Of a stretch of 64,000 bases of DNA, positions 36,803 to 44,923 are shown one piece after another (within the stretch, counting starts at the first letter, position 1; each line of letters starts with the position of its first letter). The DNA is taken from positions 434,001 to 498,000 of the forward strand of contig NZ_JACYMM010000001.1 of NCBI RefSeq assembly GCF_020858115.1, read 5' to 3'. The position numbers were made by a program, and so were the translations under genes. The notes under the pieces were generated by a model. It was not told where the DNA came from and did no database searches. It was given only the letters and a program-made list of their open reading frames with translations. This stretch comes from Janthinobacterium sp. FW305-129 (GTDB taxonomy: Bacteria; Pseudomonadota; Gammaproteobacteria; Burkholderiales; Burkholderiaceae_D).

Positions 36803-37555
36803 CTACGAATCGGTTTTTGCGTTGAGGTGTTGCAGCGCCTCTGTCAGCGCCGGCATGTAGGAGCGGCTGGCGCGCAGCACAGTGCCGTCGCGCAGGCGCA
36901 GCATGGCGTCCCGGTTGGTCAGCGAACGCAATTCGGCGATCATGTCCAGCCGCACGATGGACGAGCGGTGCACGCGGTGGAACTGACGCGGATCGAGCTG
37001 CATGGCCAGCTTCTGCAGGCGTTCCCGCACCAGCCAGGTCTTGCCGTTCGCATGCAGGGAGGCGTAGTCGCCGTCGGCCTCGATGCGCTCGACGTCGGCC
37101 ACCGGCACCAGCACCGTGCGCGATCCCACACGCACGCTGAAGCTGCGCATTGCCGCTGCCGCCGGTGCTGCGGCACGACTTTGACAGCGGTAGGGGAACG
37201 CCTGCTGCGCGCGGTCCAGGGCTTCGTCAAAGCGCTCGTCATCGACCGGCTTGAGCAGGTAATCGAGGACGGCCAGTTCGAACGCTTGCAGGGCGAAGCC
37301 TTCGTAGGCGGTGAGCAGGATCGCCATCGGCCGCTGCGCCGGCGGCAGTGCGGCCAGCACGTCGAGTCCGCTCTTGCCCGGCATCTCGACATCGACAAAC
37401 GCTAGGTCGGGCTTCAGTGTCACCATCCCCTGGTAAGCGCTGTCGCCGTCACCGAATTCGCCTACCAGCTCAAAGGCGCCGCGCCGCGCCAGCCTGACCT
37501 TGACCGCCAGCCTGGCCAGCGGTTCGTCGTCGACGATCACCACCCTGATGTTCAT
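36803..37555 (-). CDS. LytTR-family response regulator
   Basis: A 250-residue two-component regulator. The receiver domain begins RVVIVDDEPLARLAV, with the phosphoacceptor Asp55 in LAFVDVEMPGKSGLDVL and the conserved LLTAYEGFALQAF and DYLLKPVDDERF. The C-terminal LytTR DNA-binding domain (VADVERIEADGDYASLHANG, FHRVHRSSIVRLDMI) follows from about residue 145. The start at 37555 overlaps the kinase stop as ATGA; the longer frame from 37621 is rejected. With its kinase it probably controls the following S41 peptidase gene; the signal is unknown. Confidence 0.94.
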   Translation of the reverse strand: MNIRVVIVDDEPLARLAVKVRLARRGAFELVGEFGDGDSAYQGMVTLKPDLAFVDVEMPGKSGLDVLAALPPAQRPMAILLTAYEGFALQAFELAVLDYLLKPVDDERFDEALDRAQQAFPYRCQSRAAAPAAAAMRSFSVRVGSRTVLVPVADVERIEADGDYASLHANGKTWLVRERLQKLAMQLDPRQFHRVHRSSIVRLDMIAELRSLTNRDAMLRLRDGTVLRASRSYMPALTEALQHLNAKTDS

Positions 37556-38607
37556 GCCTCCACCTCGATGCCGCGCAGCGGCATGGAAATCTGCACGTGG
37601 AAGCGGCCGTCCGGACGCCAACCTGCATCCACCGCTTGCTCCGCGCCATATAGGTGGCGCAGGCGTTCCCGGACGTTGGCCAGGCCGATGCCGCTACCCT
37701 GTAGCGCCGACGGCTGGCCGTCGTTCTGCACGCCGATGAGCAGGCGCGTGCCGGCGCGCTCGACCAGAATATCGAGCTGGCCGGGCACGGCCAGCGGCGC
37801 GATGCCGTGGCGGATCGCATTCTCGACCAGCGGCTGCAGCATGAGGTAAGGCACGACGCTGCCCAGCAGGTCGGGGCCGGTTTTCATCGTCAGGCGCAGG
37901 CGCTCGCCGAGGCGCGCTTTTTCGATGGCCAGATAGGCGTCGAGCAGGGCCAGTTCATCGGCCAGCGCATGCTCGTGGCGGCCATCATGCGCCAGGGTGG
38001 CGCGCAGGAAGTCGGCCACGCACGCGAGCATGCGGTTGGCTTCACGGTTGGACTGGGCCGACACCAGCGCCGAGATCGCGTTAAGCGAGTTGAACAGGAA
38101 GTGCGGATTGACCTGCAAGCGCAGCGCGCGCAATTCGGCGTCGCGGGCCGCGCTTTGCGCCTGGGCCAGATGCAGCCTGACCTGTTGCAGCGACAGGTAA
38201 TAGGCCGCCACCGCATGGACCGCGCAGAACGCGACCAACGCCAGCCAGCAGCTGTCCAGGCCCCGTGCCAGATATTCCCATTGGTAGCCCGTCTCCCGTC
38301 CGATCGCGATCCCAAAGCTCTGTCCCAGAAAGGCGTTCGTAATCGCCATGGCATAGGTGGTCGCCAGCAGTATCGATCCCATGCGCAGCCAGGACCAATC
38401 GCGACGCCACATGGCCCGCTGAAGCAGCGTCAGCGGAACAAGCCATAGCAGGCAGGCGACCAGGAACAGCGTACGGAAGGCAACGATATAGTAATCACTG
38501 ACGGCGGGCAGGCCGAGAATGACCATGCAGGCTGATACCGGCAGTGCGGCCAGCACGGGAACGAGCAAAGGGGTTTCGACTTTCACGCGGGGTTTCCAGA
38601 AATGCAA
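37552..38607 (-). CDS. LytS-like sensor histidine kinase
   Basis: A 351-residue membrane kinase of the His_kinase (PF06580) family. Four hydrophobic segments occupy residues 12-145 (for example VAFRTLFLVACLLWLVPLTL). They are followed by a coiled linker, the phosphoacceptor box LQVNPHFLFNSLNAISALVS, and an HATPase domain with LMLQPLVENAIRHGI and GSGIGLANVRERL. The gene starts the operon kinase-LytTR-S41 peptidase. Upstream bases 38608-38901 hold no gene I can support. Confidence 0.93.
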   Translation of the reverse strand: MHFWKPRVKVETPLLVPVLAALPVSACMVILGLPAVSDYYIVAFRTLFLVACLLWLVPLTLLQRAMWRRDWSWLRMGSILLATTYAMAITNAFLGQSFGIAIGRETGYQWEYLARGLDSCWLALVAFCAVHAVAAYYLSLQQVRLHLAQAQSAARDAELRALRLQVNPHFLFNSLNAISALVSAQSNREANRMLACVADFLRATLAHDGRHEHALADELALLDAYLAIEKARLGERLRLTMKTGPDLLGSVVPYLMLQPLVENAIRHGIAPLAVPGQLDILVERAGTRLLIGVQNDGQPSALQGSGIGLANVRERLRHLYGAEQAVDAGWRPDGRFHVQISMPLRGIEVEA

Positions 38608-38901
38608 TTCTGCAATTGTAGCGTTTCAATCACCCGGCGAATAGCAAGCAATACGCACATGGAAGGTCCAGTAGCAGGGAAGCCTTGACATTAGGTGATG
38701 GCCTGGCGGCGGTCGAGTCAATTGCGGCGACCCGTGCATATATTGCGGCGAGTCGGTCGGAGATCGGGGTAAGGGACACGTGAGCCAATGCAGCTTTTAA
38801 TTCAGGCCAGTGTGATGGAGGACCACGAACGCCTGCAACTGGCCGGAAGTAGATATCGGCCGGCAACTATATTCGTAGGTAATGCAACTTCATAAAGCAT
38901 A
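38608..38901. other. Intergenic stretch without a supported gene
   Basis: The only frame of note (minus, 38630-38866, 78 codons) has no ribosome site, no recognisable motif and Pro/Ala-rich composition. The segment probably holds the promoter of the kinase operon plus decayed repeat sequence. No terminator hairpin stood out. Confidence 0.5.
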
Positions 38902-39141
38902 TTAACTGTCCTGCTTGCGGCTTGTGAAAGCCGCCCAGGCAACTACCGCAATGCCTGCAACGACACATCCGGCCAGACTGACGGCGGCACCAAAAATGTA
39001 CCACGCCACATCGAATCCGTGACTGTAAAATGTTCCGACAAATAGCCCGTTCACCAGCCGGATTAACACCGCTAATTTCAGCAGAAAGTATTTTACTTTA
39101 CGGATGGGGCGACCAAGGCGCATTTGTTGAATGGCTGCCAT
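38902..39141 (-). CDS. Small hypothetical membrane protein
   Basis: A 79-residue frame with a basic N-terminus (RLGRPIRKVKYF) and two hydrophobic segments (LLKLAVLIRLVNGLFVG; about residues 45-70, ending VAGIAVVAWAAF), ending in a charged tail. It reads like a genuine small inner-membrane protein but has no recognised family. Its first codon lies inside the dispersed repeat copy at 39138-39195, so the start or promoter may have been provided or altered by the repeat. An in-frame ATG seven codons later is an alternative start. Confidence 0.5.
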   Translation of the reverse strand: MAAIQQMRLGRPIRKVKYFLLKLAVLIRLVNGLFVGTFYSHGFDVAWYIFGAAVSLAGCVVAGIAVVAWAAFTSRKQDS

Positions 39142-39195
39142 GCAGCATTGCGACAGGCCGTCAGATATCAGTCATGGGCGGTCATTTTCCCGGAT
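39138..39195. repeat. Dispersed direct repeat, copy 2
   Basis: An exact 58-base match to 35488-35545 in the same orientation, with weaker similarity on its right side. Like copy 1 it lies immediately upstream of a minus-strand gene. No coding frame is conserved across both copies; no transposase is nearby. Confidence 0.9.
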
Positions 39196-39327
39196 TGGTT
39201 GCGCTCCCGCATTGGCGGGCGCGAGCGCTGCTGGGCGGTTGCGCCTATTGGCAGCTGGCGCCACTTAGCGGATGTGGCAGTTGAAGCGCGTCAAGACGGG
39301 ACTACAAGCAGCAAACCTCTCCGCGTG

Positions 39328-39834
39328 TCATAGCTTGCCCGACGCAGGAGTGCGGGTACGCTCTGGCAAACTGAATCCCTTGCCATTTCCATAAAACTCA
39401 TCCTTGAATTCTACGCATCCATTGCAGGGCCTAACGGTTTCCAGCACCGATATGCGCTGTTCAGTCAGCTGCATCAAACACAGATCCATCGAAAAGTGGT
39501 AACTGCTTCCCCCATCCATCGCCGCGTTGTGGAACGTGCACTCGGCGTTGCGGAAGACAAGCCATGCATGTTGCGCGCGTTGCAAGCCTTGTGGCTTGGC
39601 AAGCGCAGACATCAAGGTCTTGTAGACGATGTTTAGACGCGTGTCGGATTCTTTTAGCTCTCGACTCATGCATAAAGTACCCCAAAGATTATTATTTTCC
39701 TCGCAATGCTCCTGCTTGATCGAGGCCATATCGCTTTGTTGCTCGGAAGCATAGGTCAAGGACGACAGCGAAAGGCATAAGAAAACAACGCCCAACATGG
39801 ACAAGCGGCTAAAAACGGCATTTCCCACGAGCAT
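39328..39834 (-). CDS. LprI-like (DUF1311) periplasmic protein
   Basis: A 168-residue protein with a signal peptide (FSRLSMLGVVFLCLSLSSLTYA). Its domain has the LprI/DUF1311 pattern: CSRE-like motif LCMSRELKESDTRLNIVYKT, then LQRAQHAWLVFRNAECTFHN and a late Cys-containing MDLCLMQLTEQRISVLE. Family members include lysozyme inhibitors, but most are uncharacterised. The ATG at 39834 is preferred over 39858 because AAGGAG lies three bases before it and it gives a clean signal peptide. The gene stands alone between repeat-bearing gaps. Confidence 0.82.
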   Translation of the reverse strand: MLVGNAVFSRLSMLGVVFLCLSLSSLTYASEQQSDMASIKQEHCEENNNLWGTLCMSRELKESDTRLNIVYKTLMSALAKPQGLQRAQHAWLVFRNAECTFHNAAMDGGSSYHFSMDLCLMQLTEQRISVLETVRPCNGCVEFKDEFYGNGKGFSLPERTRTPASGKL

Positions 39835-39867
39835 ACGCTCCTTCTTATAATCGATCATATTGAGGTT

Positions 39868-39888
39868 CGCTACTGGCCGCTAGCGGAC
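39868..39888. repeat. REP-like element, copy A
   Basis: CGCTACTGGCCGCTAGCGGAC. The ends CCGCT/AGCGG form an inverted repeat. It differs from copy B at 40197 by two substitutions and one missing G. It lies just upstream of the LprI-like gene. Confidence 0.6.
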
Positions 39889-40196
39889 TAAGCAAAATGG
39901 AGCGCCACATCATGCGCCATGCCTTACAACTGCCCTGCCGCAACCATGAGATCAGCTCGCGGCTCAGCGTCCCGATCTTGGCTTGTTGCTCTTCGAAGGC
40001 AGGCTGCGCCACGCGTTCAAGGCAGGAAAAACAAACAGCAGGCAGAGCGCGAGCGGGATGTTCAGCATGGCATCGGCGCGGGCGTCAGAAAGCCCATCAT
40101 TCCAGCAGCCGACCGTGGCCGCTGTTGACAGCGCCCCAGAGATTAGCAAATTGCCAAATGAGAAAAGTCACGCATTGTCACGTCAACGCGAATGGC

Positions 40197-40218
40197 CGCT
40201 CCTGGGCCGATAGCGGAC
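40197..40218. repeat. REP-like element, copy B
   Basis: This 22-base element (consensus CGCTnCTGG(G)CCGnTAGCGGAC) is in the same orientation as copy A, 329 bases away. Its CCGCT...AGCGG arms can pair to a small hairpin. It is located just after the MepB stop, where it could also act in transcript ending. Confidence 0.6.
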
Positions 40219-40262
40219 GAACAGCAGCAAGGCGCGGATAAATTCCAAGGAAACGAAAACAA

Positions 40263-40730
40263 TCACTGCCCCAGCAGCTGTTCCAGCCTTCGCTGATCCC
40301 CCGCCGCCACAAACCACTCCCCCTGCCAGCGCTGCGTGCGCTGCGCCTGGACGGACTCCGGCGCGCACCACGGCGGATACACGCGCAGCGCGCGCTTGCC
40401 TCCAGCTCCGGCGCGCGACATCACGCCCCGTTCCAGCAGCACGCTGCGCGGGAAGATGAAAAAGCCGTGCCGCGCGCCGCCGTCGTCGGCCACGGCGATG
40501 ATGACGGCATCGACGGGGTCCGCGTCGTCCAGCGGGGCGATGTCGGCGTCGGGATGGGGGCGCTTCCAGACGGTGACGAACTGGCCCGTTTTCGTCGGCG
40601 TGGTCTTGGCCACGCGCAAGACCAGCCGCTTGCCGTGCAGTTCGGCGCGGCAGGCGCCGTAGTCGGCGCTTTCCGCTTCCGGCACGGGGGCTTGCGGCAA
40701 GCCCAGGAAGGCCCAGGGACTGGCCTTCAT
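40263..40730 (-). CDS. MepB family protein
   Basis: A 155-residue protein matching the MepB family: YGACRAELHGKRLVLRVAKT, PTKTGQFVTVWKRPHPD, GFFIFPRSVLLERGVMS and GKRALRVYPPWCAPES. MepB was named from a Staphylococcus multidrug operon but its activity is unknown. The start at 40730 gives an ATGA overlap with the small gene upstream, so the two are coupled; the longer frame to 40766 is rejected. Soluble and probably cytoplasmic. Confidence 0.85.
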   Translation of the reverse strand: MKASPWAFLGLPQAPVPEAESADYGACRAELHGKRLVLRVAKTTPTKTGQFVTVWKRPHPDADIAPLDDADPVDAVIIAVADDGGARHGFFIFPRSVLLERGVMSRAGAGGKRALRVYPPWCAPESVQAQRTQRWQGEWFVAAGDQRRLEQLLGQ

Positions 40731-40960
40731 TGCGCGCTGAACTCGGCTGCGGCCTTGGCCGCCCACAGCGCCTCGGCGTGGCTGGCGAACGGGCTGTCGT
40801 AGCCGTCGATATTGCCGTCTTCATCGACAAAATACAGCCACCAGCCGCCGCCCTGCTCGCGGATGGCCGTCTGGCCCGGCGCGCAATGGGTTTCAAGCGC
40901 CTGATCGGCGGCCAGGGTGGCGATGGTGATGCCGCGGTGAATAATATGCTGGGGTGTCAT
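40727..40960 (-). CDS. Small hypothetical protein coupled to mepB
   Basis: A 77-residue soluble acidic protein (for example GGGWWLYFVDEDGNIDGYDS, then a C-terminal Ala-rich helix). It is not a recognised family, but the composition and the ATGA overlap with the MepB-family gene make it a likely real gene. No signal peptide or membrane segment is present. Confidence 0.65.
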   Translation of the reverse strand: MTPQHIIHRGITIATLAADQALETHCAPGQTAIREQGGGWWLYFVDEDGNIDGYDSPFASHAEALWAAKAAAEFSAQ

Positions 40961-41053
40961 GGCAGCTAATGCAAAATAAATAATGGCGATAGTGTAGCCG
41001 CACCGCCCTGTCCTGGCCAGTGCGCTACACTATTGCTTCCTACGGAGGACAAC

Positions 41054-41416
41054 ATGGCATCACAGCAAGGCACGGTGGATTTTTTGCTCGACCAGATGGC
41101 GGGCGCGGGCGGTATCAGCGCAAAAAAGATGTTCGGCGAGTACGGCCTGTATTGCGACGGCAAGATGTTCGCCATCGTCGCCGACGACATGCTCTTCATC
41201 AAGCCGACGGATGCGGGCCGCGCCTGGATCAGTACCATGGGCACGCTGCAGGAAGCGCCGCCCTATCCGCAAGCCAAGCCGTATTTCCTCATCGATGGCG
41301 GGCTGTGGGACGAGCGCGACTGGTTGTCCCAGCTGGCGCGGCGCACGGCCGATGCCTTGCCGCAGCCGAAACCCAAGCCGCCGCCCAAGCCGAAAAAAAC
41401 GGCATCAAACAGCTAG
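41054..41416 (+). CDS. TfoX/Sxy N-terminal domain protein
   Basis: A 120-residue protein with only the TfoX_N domain (MFGEYGLYCDGKMFAIVADD, FIKPTDAGRAWI, PYFLIDGGLWDERDWLSQL) and a Pro/Lys-rich tail (PKPKPPPKPKK). Sxy/TfoX proteins of gamma-proteobacteria act with CRP in competence, but single-domain versions elsewhere are uncharacterised. GGAGG five bases before the ATG at 41054 fixes the start; the frame from 41033 is longer by seven codons. Its end overlaps the convergent ldhA end by 12 bases. Confidence 0.88.
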   Translation: MASQQGTVDFLLDQMAGAGGISAKKMFGEYGLYCDGKMFAIVADDMLFIKPTDAGRAWISTMGTLQEAPPYPQAKPYFLIDGGLWDERDWLSQLARRTADALPQPKPKPPPKPKKTASNS

Positions 41417-42409
41417 TACGCTGTTCTCGCACGCCTTGCCCTGCAGGAAGCATTGCAGGTTGTGGTAGGTGATGGCGGCGATCTCGCGCAGCGCCTCGAT
41501 GGTAAAGAAGCCCTGGTGGCCCGTCACCAGCACGTTCGGGAAGGTCATCAAGCGCTGGAAGACGTCGTCGTCGATGATGTCGGACGAGCGGTCCTGGAAG
41601 AACAGATTGCTTTCCTGCTCGTACACGTCGATGGCGAGCGAACCCAGCTGGCGCGATTTGAGCGCCTCGATGACGGCGCCCGTGTCGATCAGGCCGCCGC
41701 GCGAGGTATTCACCAGCATGGCGCCCTTCTTCATCAGCGGCAACGTGGCTTCGCTGATCATGTGGCGCGTGCTCTCCATCAGCGGGCAATGCAGCGAGAC
41801 GATGTCGGCTTCGGCCAGCAGCTGCGGCAATTCCACCATCGTGCCCAGCTGCGCGAACGCGGGCGCCGGATACGGGTCGTGGCCCAGCACCGTGCAGCCG
41901 AAACCTTTAAAAATGCGCGCCGTGGCCAGGCCGATCTTGCCCGTGCCGACGATGCCCACGGTCTTGCCGTGCAAGGTGGAACCCAGCAAGCCGTCGAGCG
42001 AGAAATTGCCTTCGCGCACGCGGGCGTAGGCGCGGTGCGTGTGGCGGTTCAGGGTCTGCACCAGGGCCAAGGTGTATTCGGCCACGGCTTCCGGCGAATA
42101 CGCTGGCACGCGGGCAACGAACAGGCCCAGGCGCTTGGCCGCTTCCAGGTCGAGGTTGTTGTAGCCGGCGCAGCGCAGCAAAATGGCGCGCACGCCGTAG
42201 CCGTGCAGCGCTTCCAGCACGGGCGCGTCGAGCACGTCGTTGACGAAGACGCAGACGGCGTCCGCGCCTTGCGCCAGCACTACGGTTTCCTGGCTCAGCA
42301 AGGCGCTGTGGTAGACCAGTTCGATGCCAGCCGGATCGGGCTGGGACGGCAAGGCTTCGTCGAAGAAGCGGCGGTCGTAGGGCTGGCTGGCGAAGAAGGC
42401 GATTTTCAT
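41405..42409 (-). CDS. ldhA: D-lactate dehydrogenase / 2-hydroxyacid dehydrogenase
   Basis: A 334-residue D-isomer-specific 2-hydroxyacid dehydrogenase close to fermentative LdhA. Motifs are LRCAGYNNLDLEAAKRLGL, the NAD-binding GIVGTGKIGLATARIFKGFG, SLHCPLMESTRHM, VNTSRGGLIDTGAV (Arg), DVYEQESNLFFQD (Glu) and VLVTGHQGFFTIEA (His). It reduces pyruvate to D-lactate with NADH in the cytoplasm. It stands alone, separated by 86 bases from the glycan operon that ends upstream on the same strand. Confidence 0.92.
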   Translation of the reverse strand: MKIAFFASQPYDRRFFDEALPSQPDPAGIELVYHSALLSQETVVLAQGADAVCVFVNDVLDAPVLEALHGYGVRAILLRCAGYNNLDLEAAKRLGLFVARVPAYSPEAVAEYTLALVQTLNRHTHRAYARVREGNFSLDGLLGSTLHGKTVGIVGTGKIGLATARIFKGFGCTVLGHDPYPAPAFAQLGTMVELPQLLAEADIVSLHCPLMESTRHMISEATLPLMKKGAMLVNTSRGGLIDTGAVIEALKSRQLGSLAIDVYEQESNLFFQDRSSDIIDDDVFQRLMTFPNVLVTGHQGFFTIEALREIAAITYHNLQCFLQGKACENSVLAV

Positions 42410-42495
42410 GGGGCGTCCTGGAACTTGCTGAATGGCAAAACATTATCATAGCGCAAGCGCCCTGCTTCCCGGCGTACGTCTGCCTCCTTGACTGC

Positions 42496-43686
42496 CTATT
42501 TGGGCTCGCGGGGCAAGGTCAGCACGTGGCGCAGGTAGGCCGTTTCCTCGGCGTGCTGCGCGTGGTAGCGTTCGCGCGCGGCGCGCATGGCCGCCTGGTG
42601 GGCCGCGATGCTGCCTTCCGTCAGCTCGACGCCGAAATCGGCCGGCACCGGCACGGCGCCGCCGAACAGGCGCGCCAGGATGAAATGGCCCACGTTGTCG
42701 CGGTAATGCGATGCTTCCCAGTAATAACGCATTTCGCGCCTGCCCGTCACCTGCGGGATAGGCTCGCTGGTGATGCTGTTGAAGCCGGAAAAATCGTACA
42801 CGCGCACGTCGCAGCCCTGGCTGCGGTGGCGCTGCGCCAGTTGCGCCAGGTCGCGCTGCCAGGTTTCCATGGCGTCCCACTTGCCGCGCCAGTACAGGGC
42901 GTCGAGCGTGAGCGCGTGCGTGGGATTGATGTACAGGCGCAAGCGCGTGCCGCCCCGGCACAGCTTGCCGACGCTGGCATCGAAGGCTTGCAGCGCGGGC
43001 GCCGTCGGCCCCAGGCCGTCGCCGAATTCCTGCAACCGCGGCTTGAACGCGCGCGCCGTACCCACCCAGCCATGGTTGCGGGCCGTGATGCAGCCCTGGT
43101 CGCGCTGGCCGTCCAGGGCCAGGCTGGACAGGCACACGCCGTCATAGCTGCCGCTGAGGATGCGCCAGGTGTCCTGGGTCATGTCGACGGTGAGGCCGCG
43201 CTTGATGTTGAGCAAGGCGCGCCGCGCGAAAAACGCGGGGCCGCCAGCCGTCAAGCCCGGTTCCACGCCGGCCGTACCCAGTTCCAGCGAGAACGAAGGC
43301 GCGTCGATGCCCCACACCATGGTGTCGACATGGCTGACCCTGGCCGCGTGCTCGGCCAGGCGCATGGCTTCGCCGATCGAGGCGCCCGAGACGGCGCTGT
43401 TGAAGATGCTCTTGCCATCGAACAAGGCGCGCACCCTGGTGGGCAAGCCCATTTCCGTGCGCGAATTGCCGATGTAGACGACGGCGGGCCGGTAGCGGGC
43501 CACGGCATAGGTCTTGCCCCACACGGCGAGCTTTTCGTAGGTGGGACGCAAACGCTGCACCAGCGGCGTGTCCCACTGGTGCAGCAGATACGGATCGACG
43601 TGGTAATTCACGGCGGAGATCAGGGCCAGCGCGGCCAGCGCGCAGGCAAAGAAGATGGCGAGGTAGCGGCGGGCGGTAGTGTCCAT
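42496..43686 (-). CDS. SGNH-like hydrolase/transferase paralogue 2 of an O-acetylation operon
   Basis: A 396-residue, membrane-anchored protein: one N-terminal hydrophobic segment (YLAIFFACALAALALISAVN) and then a periplasmic SGNH-like domain. Block I is VVYIGNSRTEMGLPT (putative Ser in GNSR) and the C-terminal YYWEASHYRDNVGHFILARL carries the likely His. It closely matches the adjacent upstream gene over its whole length (tandem duplicates). The start at 43686 is set by alignment with that paralogue; an in-frame ATG at 43731 overlaps the upstream stop (TGATG) and is the alternative. With the MBOAT protein it probably forms an AlgI/AlgX-type O-acetylation system. Confidence 0.75.
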   Translation of the reverse strand: MDTTARRYLAIFFACALAALALISAVNYHVDPYLLHQWDTPLVQRLRPTYEKLAVWGKTYAVARYRPAVVYIGNSRTEMGLPTRVRALFDGKSIFNSAVSGASIGEAMRLAEHAARVSHVDTMVWGIDAPSFSLELGTAGVEPGLTAGGPAFFARRALLNIKRGLTVDMTQDTWRILSGSYDGVCLSSLALDGQRDQGCITARNHGWVGTARAFKPRLQEFGDGLGPTAPALQAFDASVGKLCRGGTRLRLYINPTHALTLDALYWRGKWDAMETWQRDLAQLAQRHRSQGCDVRVYDFSGFNSITSEPIPQVTGRREMRYYWEASHYRDNVGHFILARLFGGAVPVPADFGVELTEGSIAAHQAAMRAARERYHAQHAEETAYLRHVLTLPREPK

Positions 43687-43730
43687 GGTCGGCATAGGAA
43701 GTGGAGAAATGGCGTATGCGGAGTCTTGCA

Positions 43731-44921
43731 TCAACGCCGGATCAGCGGCCCGTCCAGCACCTGCTGCGCATAGGCCGTTTCGCGCGCGTGTTCCACGCGG
43801 TAGCGGTCGCGCGCGGCGCGCATGGACGCCTGGTGGGCGTCGACGTTGGCTGGCGTCAGCTCCACGCCGAAATCGGCCGGCGCCGGCGCGCCGCCGCCGA
43901 ACAGGCGCGCCAGGATCAGGTGGCCGACATTGTCCCGGTAATGCGATACTTCCCAGTAATAATGCATGTCGGGCTTGCCGCTGACGAGCGGCGTCGCTTC
44001 CGTCGTGATGCTGTTGAATCCGGAAAAATCAACCAGGCGCACGTCGCAGCCCTGGCGGCGGTGGCGCTCGGCGATGTTCACCAGGCCGCGCTGCCAGGCC
44101 TGCATGGCATCCCACTTGCCGCGCCAGTGCAGCGCGTACAAGGTCAGCGCGTGCGTGGGGTTGATGTACAGGCGCAAGCGCATGCCTTCCCGGCACAGCT
44201 TGCCGATGCTGGCGTCAAGCGCCAACGTCGAGGGCGGCGTCGGCCCCAGGCCATCGCCGAATTCCTGCAGCCGCACGGGTATCGCGTCCTTCGTTCCCAG
44301 CCAGTGCGCGATGCCCTTGCGGGTGCACGACTCGTCGCGCTGCCCGTAGACGGCCAGGCTGGAGCGGCAGGTATCGCCCGCATTGCCGGTGAGGATGCGC
44401 ACGCTGTCCTGCGTCATGTCCACCGTCAGGCCGCGCTGCAGGTTGACCAGGGCGCGCCGGGCGAAAAAGCCCCGTCCGGTGCCCGTCAGGCTGTTTTCCA
44501 CGCGCGCCGCCCCCATCTCCAGGGAAAAGGTGGGCGCGTCCATGCCCCACACCATGGTGTCGATGCGGCTGACCCTGGCCGCATGCTCGGCCAGGCGGAT
44601 GGCGTCGCCGATCGAGGCGCCGGACACGGCGCTGTTGAACACGCGCTTGCCGTCAAACAGCGCGCGCACGCCCGTCGGCAAGCCCATTTCCGTGCGCGAA
44701 TTGCCGATGTAGACGATGGCCGGCCGGTAGCGCGCCACGGCATAGGTCTTGGCCCAGGCACCGAGCTTTTCATTGATCTGGCGCGGGCGCTGCAGCAAGG
44801 GACTGTCCCACTGGTGCAGCAGGTAGGGGTCGACCTGGTAATTCAGCAGCGAGACGGCGCCCAGCGCCAGGCCGGCGCAGGCGCAGAAGCAGACGAGGTA
44901 GCGGCGGGCGGCGGCGTCCAT
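43731..44921 (-). CDS. SGNH-like hydrolase/transferase paralogue 1 of an O-acetylation operon
   Basis: A 396-residue protein with an N-terminal membrane anchor (YLVCFCACAGLALGAVSLLN), the block I motif IVYIGNSRTEMGLPTG and a C-terminal YYWEVSHYRDNVGHLILARL. It is highly similar to the next gene. It starts two bases after the MBOAT stop. In alginate-type systems an MBOAT protein passes acetyl groups across the membrane to an SGNH partner that acetylates the polymer; this pair is inferred to do the same. The usual catalytic Asp before His is replaced by Ser/Glu context (WEVSH), so activity needs testing. Confidence 0.78.
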   Translation of the reverse strand: MDAAARRYLVCFCACAGLALGAVSLLNYQVDPYLLHQWDSPLLQRPRQINEKLGAWAKTYAVARYRPAIVYIGNSRTEMGLPTGVRALFDGKRVFNSAVSGASIGDAIRLAEHAARVSRIDTMVWGMDAPTFSLEMGAARVENSLTGTGRGFFARRALVNLQRGLTVDMTQDSVRILTGNAGDTCRSSLAVYGQRDESCTRKGIAHWLGTKDAIPVRLQEFGDGLGPTPPSTLALDASIGKLCREGMRLRLYINPTHALTLYALHWRGKWDAMQAWQRGLVNIAERHRRQGCDVRLVDFSGFNSITTEATPLVSGKPDMHYYWEVSHYRDNVGHLILARLFGGGAPAPADFGVELTPANVDAHQASMRAARDRYRVEHARETAYAQQVLDGPLIRR

Positions 44922-44923
44922 GC

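Larger units (their letters stand above)
39835..40262. other. Repeat-flanked intergenic stretch with a possible membrane-protein remnant
   Basis: No intact gene is supported. On the minus strand, 40149-39964 (TTG start) encodes a hydrophobic piece (ADAMLNIPLALCLLFVFPAL, then NAWRSLPSKS) that reads like the end of a small membrane protein. It lacks an ATG, a ribosome site and its N-terminus, so it looks like a remnant. REP-like elements lie on both sides (39868-39888 and 40197-40218). Confidence 0.4.

Noticed and set aside
38630-38866. 78-codon minus-strand frame upstream of the kinase gene
   Set aside because: No ribosome site or family resemblance; Pro/Ala-rich; more likely decayed repeat sequence.
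39897-40241. 114-codon plus-strand frame
   Set aside because: Cys/Arg/His-rich sequence without motif, spanning REP-like elements; unlikely to be a gene.
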